NCBI RefSeq assembly: GCF_029227915.1
Contig: NC_079888.1
Location: 10,895,001 to 10,959,000 of the forward strand
DNA: 64,000 nucleotides
Direction: 5' to 3'
DNA from: Hydractinia symbiolongicarpus
Lineage: Eukaryota; Cnidaria; Hydrozoa; Anthoathecata; Hydractiniidae
Each line of letters opens with the position of its first letter. Position 1 is the first letter of the stretch. Made by a program: the position numbers and the translations under genes. The notes under the pieces were generated by a model. It worked only from the letters and a program-made list of their open reading frames with translations, had not been told where the DNA came from and did not search any database. Positions 17,889 through 29,585 of the stretch are shown here, piece by piece.

Positions 17889-20736
17889 TTAGCTATCACT
17901 TTCCACAGCCTCTTGAGTGCAATCTCTTGCAAAATGACCAGTTTCGTGGCATTTGTAGCATTTTGAATCAGAGCTTGGGCATGCTCGTGCCATGTGGCCT
18001 TTTTCTCCACATCGATAACAAGACACATTGCCCATGCCAGCCCCTGTTGATTCATTTGGGCAATCCCTTGCATAGTGACCACTTTCGCCACATTGGTAAC
18101 AAGAATCACCACCACTACCACTACCAACACCACCACTTCTTTCTGTCTCAGTGCAATCTCTCTTAACGTGACCAGCCTTGCCACAATTGTAGCATTTTTC
18201 TTCTTCCGATTCGCAATCGCGGGCGTAGTGACCAGTCATTCCACAGCGAAAACATTTGGTTCGGTTGCCACCACCAAAACCACTGCGACCTTTTCTACAA
18301 TCACGTGATATATGTCCACTCCTGCCACAAGTGTAGCATGTTCGGGAATCAAAGTTGCCAGCATTTCCACCAGAGCTGCAGTCACGAGCAACATGCCCAA
18401 CTTCTCCACAAGTATAGCATTCCTTATCTAAAATAACAACATGGTATAGGATATATAATAATTACTAAGTATGTATTCACCAGTCTTTAGAGGATGAAAC
18501 ATTTTCAGTATATATATTTTTGTTGGCAATCTTTGAACACCAGCGTTTCCCAGTATAGTTATTTTCTATTATTTCTGAACAGAAGCATGCACACCAAAGC
18601 CTACAGGTGTGGATTATTTTCACTGGGGGCTACTAAAACAAAAGAACCAAAATTGATAAACTTTGGCCTCAGCTTAATCAATTATGGTAAATCATTTATT
18701 AGAATAAAATTGAAAATTAAATTATAAAAGTGTTCTGCATTAGAATTGCCATATATCTTAGTCGTTGAGGAAGTCAAGGAAGCTAACTGTATGGAAAACG
18801 TTGCAAAAATAATGTCAGCGTTTGTGCAAGGAGCCACTAAAATTGGAGATAGAAAAAGTTAATTTGTACTGTTTTTTGCAAATTTAAAAAAATGCCAGAT
18901 TTTGTCAACAGGGGTACCAAAATTTAGGCTGCCATTTTGAAAATCTTTGTAGCTAGCTATATAAAGACAATCATTGAATTTAGACTATAGATTAATGCAT
19001 ATCAGTATATATACCAGTTCAGGATAAGGTACAGATATGGAAACAGTTTTCATGTTGAGAAACAGTTTCTATATTCCTTAATTTTTTTGTAAAAAAATAG
19101 AAAATAGTTTTCGAAGACGGAAACCGAATTCAGTTATTCCATCTTCCACAAGAGACCTTATAATTTTTTAAATATAAAAATATTATATGGATGCAGGGTG
19201 TACTACAGGGTTTCTCTTACTAATGGAGTTCCTCATAAATTTTCTTTGTCTTAGAGCTATTTTATCCCCGCAAACACAGAAACAGTTTACAAAGTCAGAA
19301 ACAATACACCTCTTCACATTTAAGTTGTTCACTCACTTTCTGTATCAAAAAAGGAAGTAAACAGAGTGAAATTAATAAGGCTATTTCTGAGTAAAGTAAT
19401 TAGTCTCACAGCATAAAAATTTTGTATGTTTTTAGCAGTAACCATACGTAAAACATATGTAAAGGAATTGTAACTTTTCTTTAGAAAAACTTCATGGTTA
19501 AAGCCTTCTAAATTCACAACAGTTTACTTCCTTATTTCAGTTCTCAATAAGAGCATCGTAACAAAGGAAAGAGGCGAACTTGTGTTTTTTTGTTTTACGA
19601 AAAAACACATAAAATTTGGTTTCCATATCTGTAGCTACCTTATCCCTGGCTGGTATACGGTGAATGCTGGTATTGTTCTGCCCTGATTGCAAAAACCGCC
19701 TGTTTACAACCAGGACAGCCGGATTATGTACGCATGGTCCTATTATGTTTTTTTTGCACTGGTTATGTCGTGGTGACCGGATTATGAACGCTGATATAAT
19801 GGCTGGCCAGGCAGGCTGTGATTGGCATTTTCTTCCAACTTTTGTGAATTAAACATTCTCTGGAAGATAGAACACCCCTAAAAACTAGACATGACGAAAG
19901 AAATAAGTCCTGACGTAATTCTTAGTATAAAGTACTCTTGTAGTAATTACATTTCAACATAATACTTTGAAGCAACTAAATTTCACAGAACCTAAATTAT
20001 TCTATTTGCAGGAATTAAGTTTGGTGAAAAGTTATTAAAATTGCGAATCCTAAAATTTAGTATTTGCCACAAAATTTCGTTTCATTTGAGAACAACAACA
20101 ATGACGAATGATATAAAAGCAGTCGGCCCAGATTATATTTGTTCTATAAGTCTTGAATAATATTTGACTTTCATACATAAGCCGACCTTCCCCGATTATG
20201 TGCGTTTTATAAAGTGAGAAATAATATAAAAATATCGTATATAAGCCGGTCGGCCCCGATTATGTTCATTCTATAATAAGTGAGAAATAATATTAGACTG
20301 TCGTATACAAACTGGCCTGGCCTGATTATGTTCCTTTTATAAGTGCCAAATAATATTTTTTGAGTAATAAGCCGGCCTGTCCTGATTATGTTGCCCTGAT
20401 TATGTAATTCCTGCCCTGTTCTTAACCAGGGCAAGCTGCCGTACTCGATCAGGCCAATGTTCATTATCCGGGCAGAACAGTATCAGTTTAAACAATTAAT
20501 ATCTTTCTTTCGCAGTTGTTTCTTGTTCTTGTTTTGTATTAAGCAAAACATGCTTTATAACTAGATGGATGGCTATGATCGACCGTTGGGCGAAAACATT
20601 AACTCACATATCCCACACATAAATAGCAACACATTCTATGAATTCTGATCTTAATACCTGTTTTTTGGCCGTCAGTTGCATCTGGACATTCTCTGGCATA
20701 GTGGCCTTCGTTTCCACATTTGTAACAGTTAGACAT
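17889..20736 (-). CDS. CNBP: CNBP-type CCHC zinc-knuckle protein, two exons
   Basis: Exon 1 is 20736-20658 and exon 2 is 18427-17889; the intron is 18428-20657 with a GT donor (CAG/GTATTA) and a TTTTAG acceptor. Phase 1 joins cleanly and the total is 618 bases, 205 residues plus stop. The protein is almost entirely zinc knuckles of the form CxxCxxxGHxxxxC: eight in all, the first in exon 1 (CYKCGNEGHYARECP) and the last with Cys-His instead of Cys-Gly (CYKCHETGHFARDC). Gly-rich linkers (GFGGGN, GVGSGSGG) separate them. CNBP/GIS2 proteins bind G-rich single-stranded DNA and RNA and promote translation. Human CNBP has seven knuckles, so this is slightly longer. No damage seen; a functional host gene. 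Confidence 0.9.
18428..19640. other. CNBP intron, left part
   Basis: AT-rich non-coding sequence. The short frames present lack domain features. Confidence 0.5.
20118..20400 (+). repeat. Tandem repeats of about 62-66 bp in block B
   Basis: Four to five units, each beginning near GCCGGCC...GATTATGTTC and continuing TTTTATAAGTG.AAATAATATT. About three units recur in the opposite orientation at 21240-21400. Confidence 0.7.
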
Positions 20737-21864
20737 GATATCTACTCCTCTCAGTCTCCTAATATTTCCTTTGGTTTCGTAGCATGAAACTGCACACACG
20801 TCAGCATCGATTTCCCGGTCAAATCAAAGGAAGCCCTGTTAAAAATTTCTTCAATTAGTGGATGAAGTACATGCCTGGTTGGCAACTAACAGTTACTTCA
20901 TGCAGTAAACAAAAAGAGATTCTAAATTGTACACCATAGTTTTAATTTTAAAATTCTTAATTTTACTATACGAATTATTTGTTGAAAATAGCATGCGTTC
21001 TAGAAATTAGAAACCACCTTTGTTTAGATTTTTATGCTGCATCGAGAGACGAATAATTTTGGTTTGAATGACTATCCTCCTCTGCCGGTTTTTACTGCAG
21101 TGCCGAAGTAGCCAGCAACAATATAATTTTTTGCTGTAGCTGTTCTGCCCGGATAATAAACGCTGTCCTGATTATGTACGGCAGCTTGTCCCGGTTAAGA
21201 ATAGCGCAGAAAATACATAATCAGGGCAATATAATCAGGACAGGTCTTTGGCACTTATAAAAGGAACATAATCAGGACAGGCCGGTTTATGTACGACGGT
21301 CTAATATTATTTGGCACTTATAAAAGGAACATAATCAGGGCAGGCCGGCTTATGTACAATACTTTTATATTATTTCTCACTTATAGAATAAAACTTCCAA
21401 GAACAATGTGTGGTTAAATCAAAACAAATTTTAAATAACTATTAATCCACTCTTTGATCAGTTGTGCTCCAATTTATTAGCGGTTTAAACATTTTGTAAT
21501 ATACAAATTATTATGCTCAACATATGGGAGAGAAAAAACAACACATGATCAGTTAATTATTTTTCTCTTTATTTCGTTTGATCTCTTACGACTATGCTTT
21601 TATTTTGTATATACTGACTGAATAATTGTAACATAGTAACATTTTATATGCAATGACGATGGTTTTATACCGAAAAGCTTTTGCTTTATTTTAACTTGTT
21701 TGTTTTACTTTTTCGAGCTCCAAAATCAAAACCACTTTTGCAAACGAAATTCACAGCTTTAAAATTAGTTATTTGGTATAAAAACTTCCTCGGGTACATA
21801 AAGCACAAAATCCGTCATTCTGTGACAATAATTCGTGAATGTTTCATTCACAAAAGTTACCTAG

Positions 21865-22062
21865 TGTATATTCGTACGCACTTTTGCCCACTTGTGCGTA
21901 CGTATATGTTCATCCGCTATTCGTACGTAAAGTGCTTTAGGGTTAGGGTTAGGATTCTTTTTTCCTTTTTTCCCGCGTAAATATGTCATATATTATGTAT
22001 GAATATCGCTACGCACTATTAATACGCACTTTACGTCATATTAAAGTGCGTACGAATATACA
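21865..22062. mobile_element. 198-bp palindromic MITE
   Basis: Perfect 20-bp terminal inverted repeats, TGTATATTCGTACGCACTTT at 21865 and its complement ending at 22062. The TACGCACTTT motif recurs inside in both orientations, and a short TTAGGG run lies in the centre (about 21940-21955). No clear target duplication. Confidence 0.65.
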
Positions 22063-22245
22063 GTTCCCAAAAGTTTAATGCAAATCAGAGTCTGCCGCCA
22101 GCGTGCATAATCCGGTGCCACAACATAATCAGGTCAAAAAACATAATCAGGGCATACGTACATAATCCGGCCGTCCTCTTTATAAACAGACCGTTTTCGC
22201 AATCCGAGCAGAACATATCCAGCACGCAAGATGGAGTGGTAAACA

Positions 22246-22574
22246 ACGTGCTCCGTCCGTACGCGATCGTCCTTTCTCTCATTTTCGCTGGAATTCTTAA
22301 GGTTTTAATCCTGTAGAATTCTTTTGAACTAAAAGGGTGCTCGAGACAGTCTAAGGTTTATTATGATGAGTGAGTGATTCAAGAATTTTCCTTCTCTTTC
22401 CCAAGAAAGGTATGGAATACCCATACACAGCACAGCTGATGGTTTTGTTCTCAACTTTTTTTTAACGGGCTGTGGTTTCCCATAAAAATATAGTTTCAGT
22501 TTTCACCATATTAATAGTCATTTTGTTATTATTCAGCCAGAGGTCAACATGTGAAAGTTGAACTCAACCTTCAA
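22246..22574. other. Non-coding stretch between repeat block and first SINE
   Basis: No supported feature. Confidence 0.4.
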
Positions 22575-22919
22575 GATAAGGGTATCCAACCGACTGGTAA
22601 GCCTTGTGTGGAAGAGCGTTTGCTTCCCCAGTGCAGGAGGTCTTTAGTTCAAACCCCAGGCGAGTCATGCCAGAGACTATAAAAGTGGAAATCTATCCTT
22701 TCTTCTCAGCGCTCAGCCTGAGAATAGGATTGATATCTTAGGTGGGTGTCTAGTTGAGCAATTGCTGTGCTTGCATGCGCGACTTTCTTAGCTCAAATAA
22801 GAGCTTTAAATGCTCACTAGGACTCCCTTCGCAGGACTCTCATTGAAAGCAGTACCAATAGGAATTAAAGAGGCTATCCTGGGCAAATAATTTCAATAAT
22901 AATAATAACAACAACATTG
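22575..22919 (+). mobile_element. tRNA-derived SINE, copy 1
   Basis: The head has an internal promoter-like layout with box B GTTCAAACCCC near 22638. The body continues with AGCTCAAATAAGAGC, TTAAATGCTCACTAGGACTC and a tail of AATAATAATAA at 22895-22912. Shares its central and 3' part with the SINE at 23376. Confidence 0.55.
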
Positions 22920-22924
22920 CTTAG

Positions 22925-24521
22925 CAGGCCTTGCCATGAGCAAATAACCTCCCGAGCAATTAATTGCTCGCGTCAGAATCTCTATGCAAGCAATTTTGCT
23001 CGCCATATTTTTCGCTAAAAAACTTTACATTTAGTCTCTCAGGGCATGTTTTTCAGCAGAGGCGTGCGCCTTGGCACACACCTAAATCTTTTCAGGCGTG
23101 TGATTAAAATGTCCGCCTCATTTCCAGTTTGGTCCATGCTTGTTTCGGACTTTCGTCGGTTAAAACGTCCGATAGATATCCGTCTAGGTCGGACACTTTC
23201 AGATCTCAGAATTATTGAATAGTCCTGGTCCTTTAAATCCACAAGCAAGCCTATTCATAGCCAACCTGACCATCCTAGCTAATTCACCGACTCCTGACTT
23301 AGTTAAAAAACTATGTAGACATAAATCTCTTTTGCCCGGCCCCTTCGCATTGGTAAGTTAGTGGCGCCGTAGATTAGTGGCTGTGGCGCCATAGATTAGT
23401 GGTTATAGCTTTCGTACTCTGTGCGGGAGACCGGGGTTCGATTCCTCTTGACGGCGATTCAACATGGACGAGTGAATGTTACCATAGCCCCGGGTTAACC
23501 CAAGCCATGTGAGGGAAATTGGGGAGATGGCACACTGTGTGGGCCGTTGGATGTTGCCGGGAGTTGTCTAGTAGAGCGTGGGCCCTACTAATTGGGTCTG
23601 CGTAGCTCAAAATGAGCATTAAATACTCTAGGACTCTCCATCTAAGCCATGGCCCCTCCTGGAAATAATAGACAGGGTATATCCCTCGATATTTGTGAGG
23701 CTAGCCATGTAAAATATGCACATCTATCTATCTAACCAGGTCTTACACAAGAAATCCAGCCATGCGGTTCTTAACTAATGCGGAGGTGAACGCCGACGGA
23801 GCACGGATGACGGCAGTCTGCAAAACTGCACTTACAGGTGGAACGGACAATTTATCACGGATTTAATTGTAGATAATTTCTTCATTTGACAAAACAATTG
23901 GAAACCATAGCAGGTCCAAATTTAATGGATTATTTTCTTTATGCCGCAACTGTTATTCAAACAATTTTAAAAATGAAACCCACGTGCTGTATAATTTTTT
24001 TTCTCTATAAATTTTATGTACTTGATGTGTACTTTTTAAAGAGAGATTTTATTTATTAGTTTTATTTAAACCACGCGAATAAAGTTTTTTTTTAATTTGA
24101 AAATGAAGCATATTTTTCCTATTTGCTTGTGATGACCTGAAAAATAAACATTAAATTTATGAAAACAACAGTATAGTCATGCATACTATTTTGGACATGT
24201 AGAAAAGGAAGTTAAGATTGAGAAAGTCGCTATACCAGTAGACGCTCGATCATCGTGTTTGGGGTTCACGATTAAAAACGTCCCACTTTTCTACTGCAAA
24301 ATGAATGCGCAACAAAGATTAACCTTAATGCCCGTATCACACGCATTTTATAAAATGGCGAATGAACTGTTGCATGATGGGTGGAAAATAATCACACCAA
24401 ATATCTTTTCAGTTTCACTTAAAAAAACAATCAATTCTTGAGAAAAATGTTACACTTAACGAGCATTTACGCGAGCACTACGCGGGCGCAAGCAATTGCT
24501 CGCGACTCATGGCAAGGCCTG
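22925..24521. mobile_element. Non-autonomous DNA transposon with 5-bp target duplication
   Basis: Terminal inverted repeat CAGGCCTTGCCATGAG at 22925 and its exact complement ending at 24521. The target duplication is CTTAG (22920-22924 and 24522-24526). Subterminal GAGCAATTxATTGCTC palindromes occur at both ends (22954 and 24490). CA-starting ends with 5-bp duplications fit the hAT5 type. No transposase; it carries the SINE at 23376. Confidence 0.75.
23376..23735 (+). mobile_element. tRNA-derived SINE, copy 2
   Basis: The tRNA-like head has box A TAGATTAGTGGTTATAG (near 23390) and box B GGTTCGATTCC (near 23433); its first 25 bases are partly duplicated upstream (23362). The body has GCGTAGCTCAAAATGAGC, TTAAATACTCTAGGACTC and a tail of ATCTATCTATCT. 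Inserted in the 5-bp-TSD transposon. Confidence 0.7.
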
Positions 24522-24526
24522 CTTAG

Positions 24527-26089
24527 TCATGCAGAGTTAAGGGGAGATTCCAGTCTCTTTCCTGTAAGATATTTTCTTTTCTTTTTTCATATACCTGCTT
24601 GGCCCTAACCCTTTCTTGTTTGACCCTGAAAACATGGTTTGATCTAAATGCTGCAGGCTCACGTGTGCAAACAGATTTTCTATGGGTTTAATAATTAATT
24701 ATCGTATGTTCAGAATTTAATTTTATAATGTTCCTATATTTGCTTTATTATAAATAAAAACAAATTGTGAATAATGTTGAGACGCACAGTCACATTAATA
24801 CTTGTTGTCTGTGGCTACGAGAATTTGAGGTGCACCCTTGTGCACCTAAGAAACACACAAGGTACACAAAAATTAAATGTACAAAGATTCTTATTTTTTA
24901 AAGCCCTGCTATTTCCATGCAAGAATTGAAAAGAGAATACCCACATGCCAATGAAAATTACAACCTACTGCATTTCCAGTTCACATTACTACACTACACA
25001 ACATAATAAATATAAAAAAAACTTATTATTATGACATGTAACAAAATAAATCTTTGATTAAACTTTTTACCAGTTTCTGGGAAAATTAACAATGCCAAAT
25101 GCTAAAAGCAAATTTTCTAGATGAATTAATATGTTATTGTGCACATATTTTTTAATAAATAATATTTTGAAAATAATAGTCTATGATGGAATAGATCTTG
25201 TTAATCTGTTACAGAAAAAGAAGTTACAATGAAGAAAACAACAATAAAGGAGACTTCTCAACTTTGTTGTAAAAACATGGCAGAGTTGTTTAACTATTTA
25301 CACACATTGCTATGTAATCAAAGAAGAATGAGGTCATTTTTCATTGTGCTTCTCAAATTCTACTGTCCATCAAAATTTTGCCTATGTTCTAAATTTAATT
25401 TCCTAGCCTTTGATTCTAATAAAACATATTTTTATAACACAAAGTTATGTTTTTTTAATGTTCTAATTATAACTGCAAAAATATCTGTAGTATAATGCTC
25501 GCTGTCTTTTTTGAGTCAATTTAAAAACCAGAGAATGTACGATGGGAAATTTCCCATAAACTTTTTTACAGGCGTACAACTGAAATGCTAATATATTTGA
25601 TAATATAACTTGTTTCTTCCAGCAAATTACCTGGTTCTATTTGTGACATTTATTTTTAGTTGTAATAATTAAAAGCTGAAGAAGAAAAAGACTACAATTT
25701 TTGTAATGGTGAGTTGTAATAAATAATTACAAACTACATTCAAATCTGTCTTAACGGCCACCTCTCTATAACAACCACCTGCTTATAATGACCACTTTAA
25801 AGTGCGCCTCTCTGATTTTAGTAGTTATTAAACCTGCCTATAGTGACCACCACCCTTTGGCTTCCTTGTTGCATCACAAACTCTATATAATAGCCACTAG
25901 AATGAGATTGCTCACCGCTGAAGTGCATCGTTTTTGTTTTTGTGGTCATTTTATTGTCCAATATATTTTTCTCAGTGTTCATTAAAACCAACTCACTTGC
26001 TATATACTTACATTATTTATTTCTGATAAGCAGTTCTCGTCACATGAGGTTTTATGAAAAATCCATTCATCTTGCACAGTGTGCATGTC
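24527..26089. other. Non-coding, AT-rich
   Basis: No gene. Around 25745-25890 there are repeated ACCACC(T)...TATAATGACCACC units like those seen near ends of pogo-type transposons, too decayed to define. Confidence 0.4.
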
Positions 26090-26274
26090 TACAGTACTGT
26101 GAAAAGGTTTGTTAGCATCGTGGTTCGTGTTTATTTCATGTTACGCACGAACCACGATAGTCCACGATGCGCATTTTTTTAACAATCATGGACCTCATGA
26201 TCATGTTTCGTGGACTACACGAACGAAAATTAAATATTACATCGTGGCTTCCACGATAGATTAACTTCTATTAT

Positions 26275-26665
26275 TATATACCCGTAAGCAAAAACAGCCA
26301 TTGAATAAATAATCGTATTCCACCCGTATTATTCAATGCTTGTGACGTAACAATAGTTTTGTTGTCTCTTTGTACCGTGTCGATTTCAACAACATTTCGA
26401 AAACATGTCGATTTCACAAAAAAATGTTTCGATCTACACTATAAAATGAAACGAAAACAAAACAAACACAAAACAAAATAAGTAATATTAATTATAACAA
26501 TCTCTTTTGGGTATATAATAAAACATATATACAATAGGTAAACATAGGTTATTGGATTTATTAACCCTCGGTGATATTATATTCAACTCCGCTGCGCGTC
26601 GTTGAATATAAATCACCTCGGGTTAAATCTCAATAACCTATGTTTACCTATTGTATATCTACTTA
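26275..26665 (+). mobile_element. First copy of a hairpin module (second at 43512)
   Basis: Shares TATATACCCGTAAGCAAAAA and the next about 60 bases with 43527 onward, and the 3' palindrome TAGGTAAACATAGGTTATTG...CAATAACCTATGTTTACCTA with 43930-44050. The middle differs from the second copy. Confidence 0.7.
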
Positions 26666-26789
26666 TTGTAAAACAACAAAGACCGTTAGTTTATCAATTA
26701 AATAAAAAAACCGACGCCAAAAAAATAAGTTACCACATTTTAATTCGTTGTCATAAAGCTAGCTACATAATAGATTTTAATCGTTCGTG

Positions 26790-27545
26790 AATCAAAATGC
26801 GATGTAAAAAAACATTTCTATCGTCGCTTTTCGCTTATAAACTTTTAAAATGTGATTTGAAAAAACATTTCTATCGTCGCATTTCGCTTATAAACTTTTA
26901 AAATGCGATCTAAAAAAACATTTCTATCGTCGCTTTTCGCTTATAAACTTTTAAAATGTGATTTAAAAAAACATTTCTATCGTCGCTTTTCGCTTATAAA
27001 CTTTTAAAATGTGATTTAAAAAAACATTTCTATCGTCACATTTCGCTTATAAACTTTTAAAATGCGATTTAAAAAAACATTTCTATCGTCGCATTTCGCT
27101 TATAAACTTTTAAAATGCGATCCAAAAAAACATTTCTATCGTCCCAGTTCGCTTATAAACTTTTAAAATGTGATTTAAAAAAACATTTCTATCGTCGCTT
27201 TTCGCTTATAAACTTTTAAAATGCGATCTAAAAAAAACATTTCTATCATCGCATTTCACTTATAGACTTTTAAAATGCGATCTAAAAGAGCATTTCTATC
27301 GCCGCATTTCGCTTATATAAACTTTTAAAAAGCGATCTAAAAGAGCATTTCTATCGCCGCTTTTCCTTTTAAAACTTTTAAAATGCGATCTAAAAACATT
27401 TCTATCATCGCATTTCGCTTATAAACTTTTAAAATGCGATCTAAAAAAAAATTTCTATCGTCGCAATCTTAAAAAACATTTCTATCGCCGCTTTTCGTTT
27501 TAAACTTTTTTATAAAATTCAATCTTAAAAAACATTTCTATCGGC
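26790..27545 (+). repeat. 53-bp minisatellite, about 14 units
   Basis: Unit approximately CATTTCTATCGTCGCTTTTCG, CTTATAAACTTTTAAAATG, then CGATCTAAAAAAA. First two CTATCGTCGC occurrences start at 26818 and 26871, giving a 53-bp period. Same unit at 34990-35195. Confidence 0.85.
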
Positions 27546-27922
27546 GCAGACAAATTTAACTTTTCTAGATAAATGTCATTTCGTAAAAATACGATCGCGT
27601 CCATGACGAAAAAGTATACACCAAGCAAAAACTACGAATATGCTTTTTTAACTTGATAAAACCTGAAACAAACAAATTAACTTTAATAAAAGACTTTTTT
27701 GAGAAGAAAAAAAATTATATTATACTGGTTATAAAAATCGTGGAGCTCGCGAAAATAATTGTAGGACACACGATCCTTCGTGGAGATAATAATATTAGCG
27801 TGGTGGCCACGATAGAATGTTTGAATGTTTGTTATACATAAAGACCACGATTTTATCGTGATTCGTGTGCACCACGCTCGTTACACGAACATGATGTTAA
27901 CAACCCTTTTCACAGTACTGTA

Positions 27923-29520
27923 GCTAATATTCCACCACAAGTTGACCAAAATAATAAAGTCAAAATAGTTTCTTTCAGAACTTTTCACATTTAATGTTGG
28001 AAAGTACTTCGAATTTTCTTATTAATTTTTTGAATGATTGAGGCATTATGGAAAGGTGTGTCTCCATTGACTCCTAGTATAAGGCTAACCTGGTTCACTA
28101 CTGTTTTGTCATTCTGCATTATTAATTTTACAAATGTGTTGGTGACCTATGACTAGTAGTCAACACTATATTCATTTACCCAAAACAATAGACCAGCGCT
28201 TAAAATAACGGCTGGTCACTGACCGCCGAATTTTGTTAATTGACCGTCAGGATCACGTTATGAGTGGTCAGACTGACCAGCGATTGATTCCTTGCTTCAC
28301 AAAATAAAATTATTTATCTACTATAGAGAATAGATAACAATCTGAATATCTCGCTTAACATTTATTTACCATTGATTTATACACATTTTTTATATAGACA
28401 ATGGAGCAGCGTTTTCAATCACGCACCAAAAACACTTTAGTCACTTCAATAATGTGCACCTGAAATGTCTTTTGTATAAAGTAATTATTTACTATACTAA
28501 AAATCAAAGAAAAACATGAATTAATATTAGGAATTTAAATGAAAAACATGCGCGTTTAAAAATGAATTATTTTTAGAAATTGAATACGTTACATTGCGTA
28601 ATAACACCTGTTGTTCTTTTCGAATGTTACTGGCTTTTTATGTTTCGAGATGAATTCATTAGGTTGTATATCGCAGAAGTCGCCAGTGGCATGCTACGAA
28701 AATGCTTGTCACTGGCACAGCTTAACATGAGGCAAAACTGTACATTAGACTCAATTGTTAGAGTCTTCGCAGAACATCTGTTCTCACAAAACCAAGGGCA
28801 GGGTGACTTATTGCCTGCTGTGTCGTGTGGGAGACAGAACTTCTGGACTTCTTTTTAATACGATATACATTTTTTTTCGATTATTATTACTAAACATATT
28901 TGATTTCTCTTTTCCCTTTTAAAAAGATTTTTTGAACTTTATTCAACATGTTTTTTTCTTTGGTATTACATCATGAGAACATTCGTCCGAAAGCTGTATT
29001 AAGGTACAGGACACCTAACCTCTCCCAAGTTCTGGTTATATTTAACTTGCATGGGTGCGCACTCTTCTCGCAGTATTCTCTGTGACGATGAAGGTTGGAC
29101 TGACTTGTGGCATAGTTCCAAATGGTCTTCCGTCTTTCGTTCGAGTCTTAGTGTAATGCACCAGCCAAGCATAAGAGTGTCAGTATGAAGGAAAGGGGCC
29201 GACTTTAATGTTCTCTATACCTTACATTCTTCATAATAACACCAACCGTTTTTGATCATGGCATTCATTCAAATTTCACAACAAAATTACGTCGGCCTGA
29301 GGCAACTACGGTATCTTCGTATTTTACGTTGGCAATTATGTGGGCAGTGCCGAATGCGACACTAACATGTGCAACCTATTCCTGATAGTTGTATCTTCTC
29401 ATTAATAGTTATCTAACTAATACAGCTGTATGGGACGCTGAGTTTATATCAACTGAAGTATCACCAAAGTATCAATCTAGTTGGACAGGATAAAACTAAC
29501 TGTAAGTGTTATATTTCAAT
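27923..29520. other. Intergenic, probably including the copia 5' LTR
   Basis: No supported gene. The end (TTTAACA/GTGGTAGCAGCTGG at 29521-29540) looks like an LTR end followed by a primer-binding site; the LTR start was not found. A short GACCAGCG inverted pair lies at 28193-28290. Confidence 0.35.
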
Positions 29521-29585
29521 TTAACAGTGGTAGCAGCTGGAACAAGATCCCCGACTCTGGATGTTACACGGTTTTTTGATGCAAA

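Larger units (their letters stand above)
19650..22245. repeat. Inverted repeat blocks surrounding CNBP exon 1
   Basis: Four blocks rich in CCTGATTATG or its complement. Block A (about 19650-19815) is the inverted partner of block D (about 22080-22245), and block B (about 20118-20480) of block C (about 21140-21400). A and D share GATTGC(A/G)AAAAC, GCCGGATTATGTACG and GGATTATG(A/C)ACGCTG. B and C share the stretch from GCAGCTTG/CAAGCTGCC to the GTTCTGCCCGGATAAT end. They are either two copies of one non-autonomous element in opposite orientation or the two ends of one foldback element. Confidence 0.7.
26092..27920. mobile_element. Mariner-like MITE with internal minisatellite
   Basis: Ends CAGTACTGTGAAAAGG at 26092 and its complement at 27920, similar for about 30 bp, flanked by TA on both sides (26090-26091, 27921-27922). 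1,829 bp, no transposase. It holds a Crypton-type module at 26275 and the minisatellite at 26790. CAGT-starting ends and TA duplication are typical of Tc1/mariner derivatives. Confidence 0.8.

Noticed and set aside
19664-22282. Similar short frames at 19664 and 22085 as a protein pair
   Set aside because: They are the same inverted repeat block read on both strands; no domain and no start context.
23390-23460. Functional tRNA gene
   Set aside because: Boxes A and B are present but the cloverleaf is imperfect and the sequence continues into a SINE body.
26790-27545. CRISPR array
   Set aside because: Tandem 53-bp units without unique spacers in an animal genome; a minisatellite.
28580-28858. 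92-codon plus-strand frame
   Set aside because: No motif, poor composition and no splice or start support.
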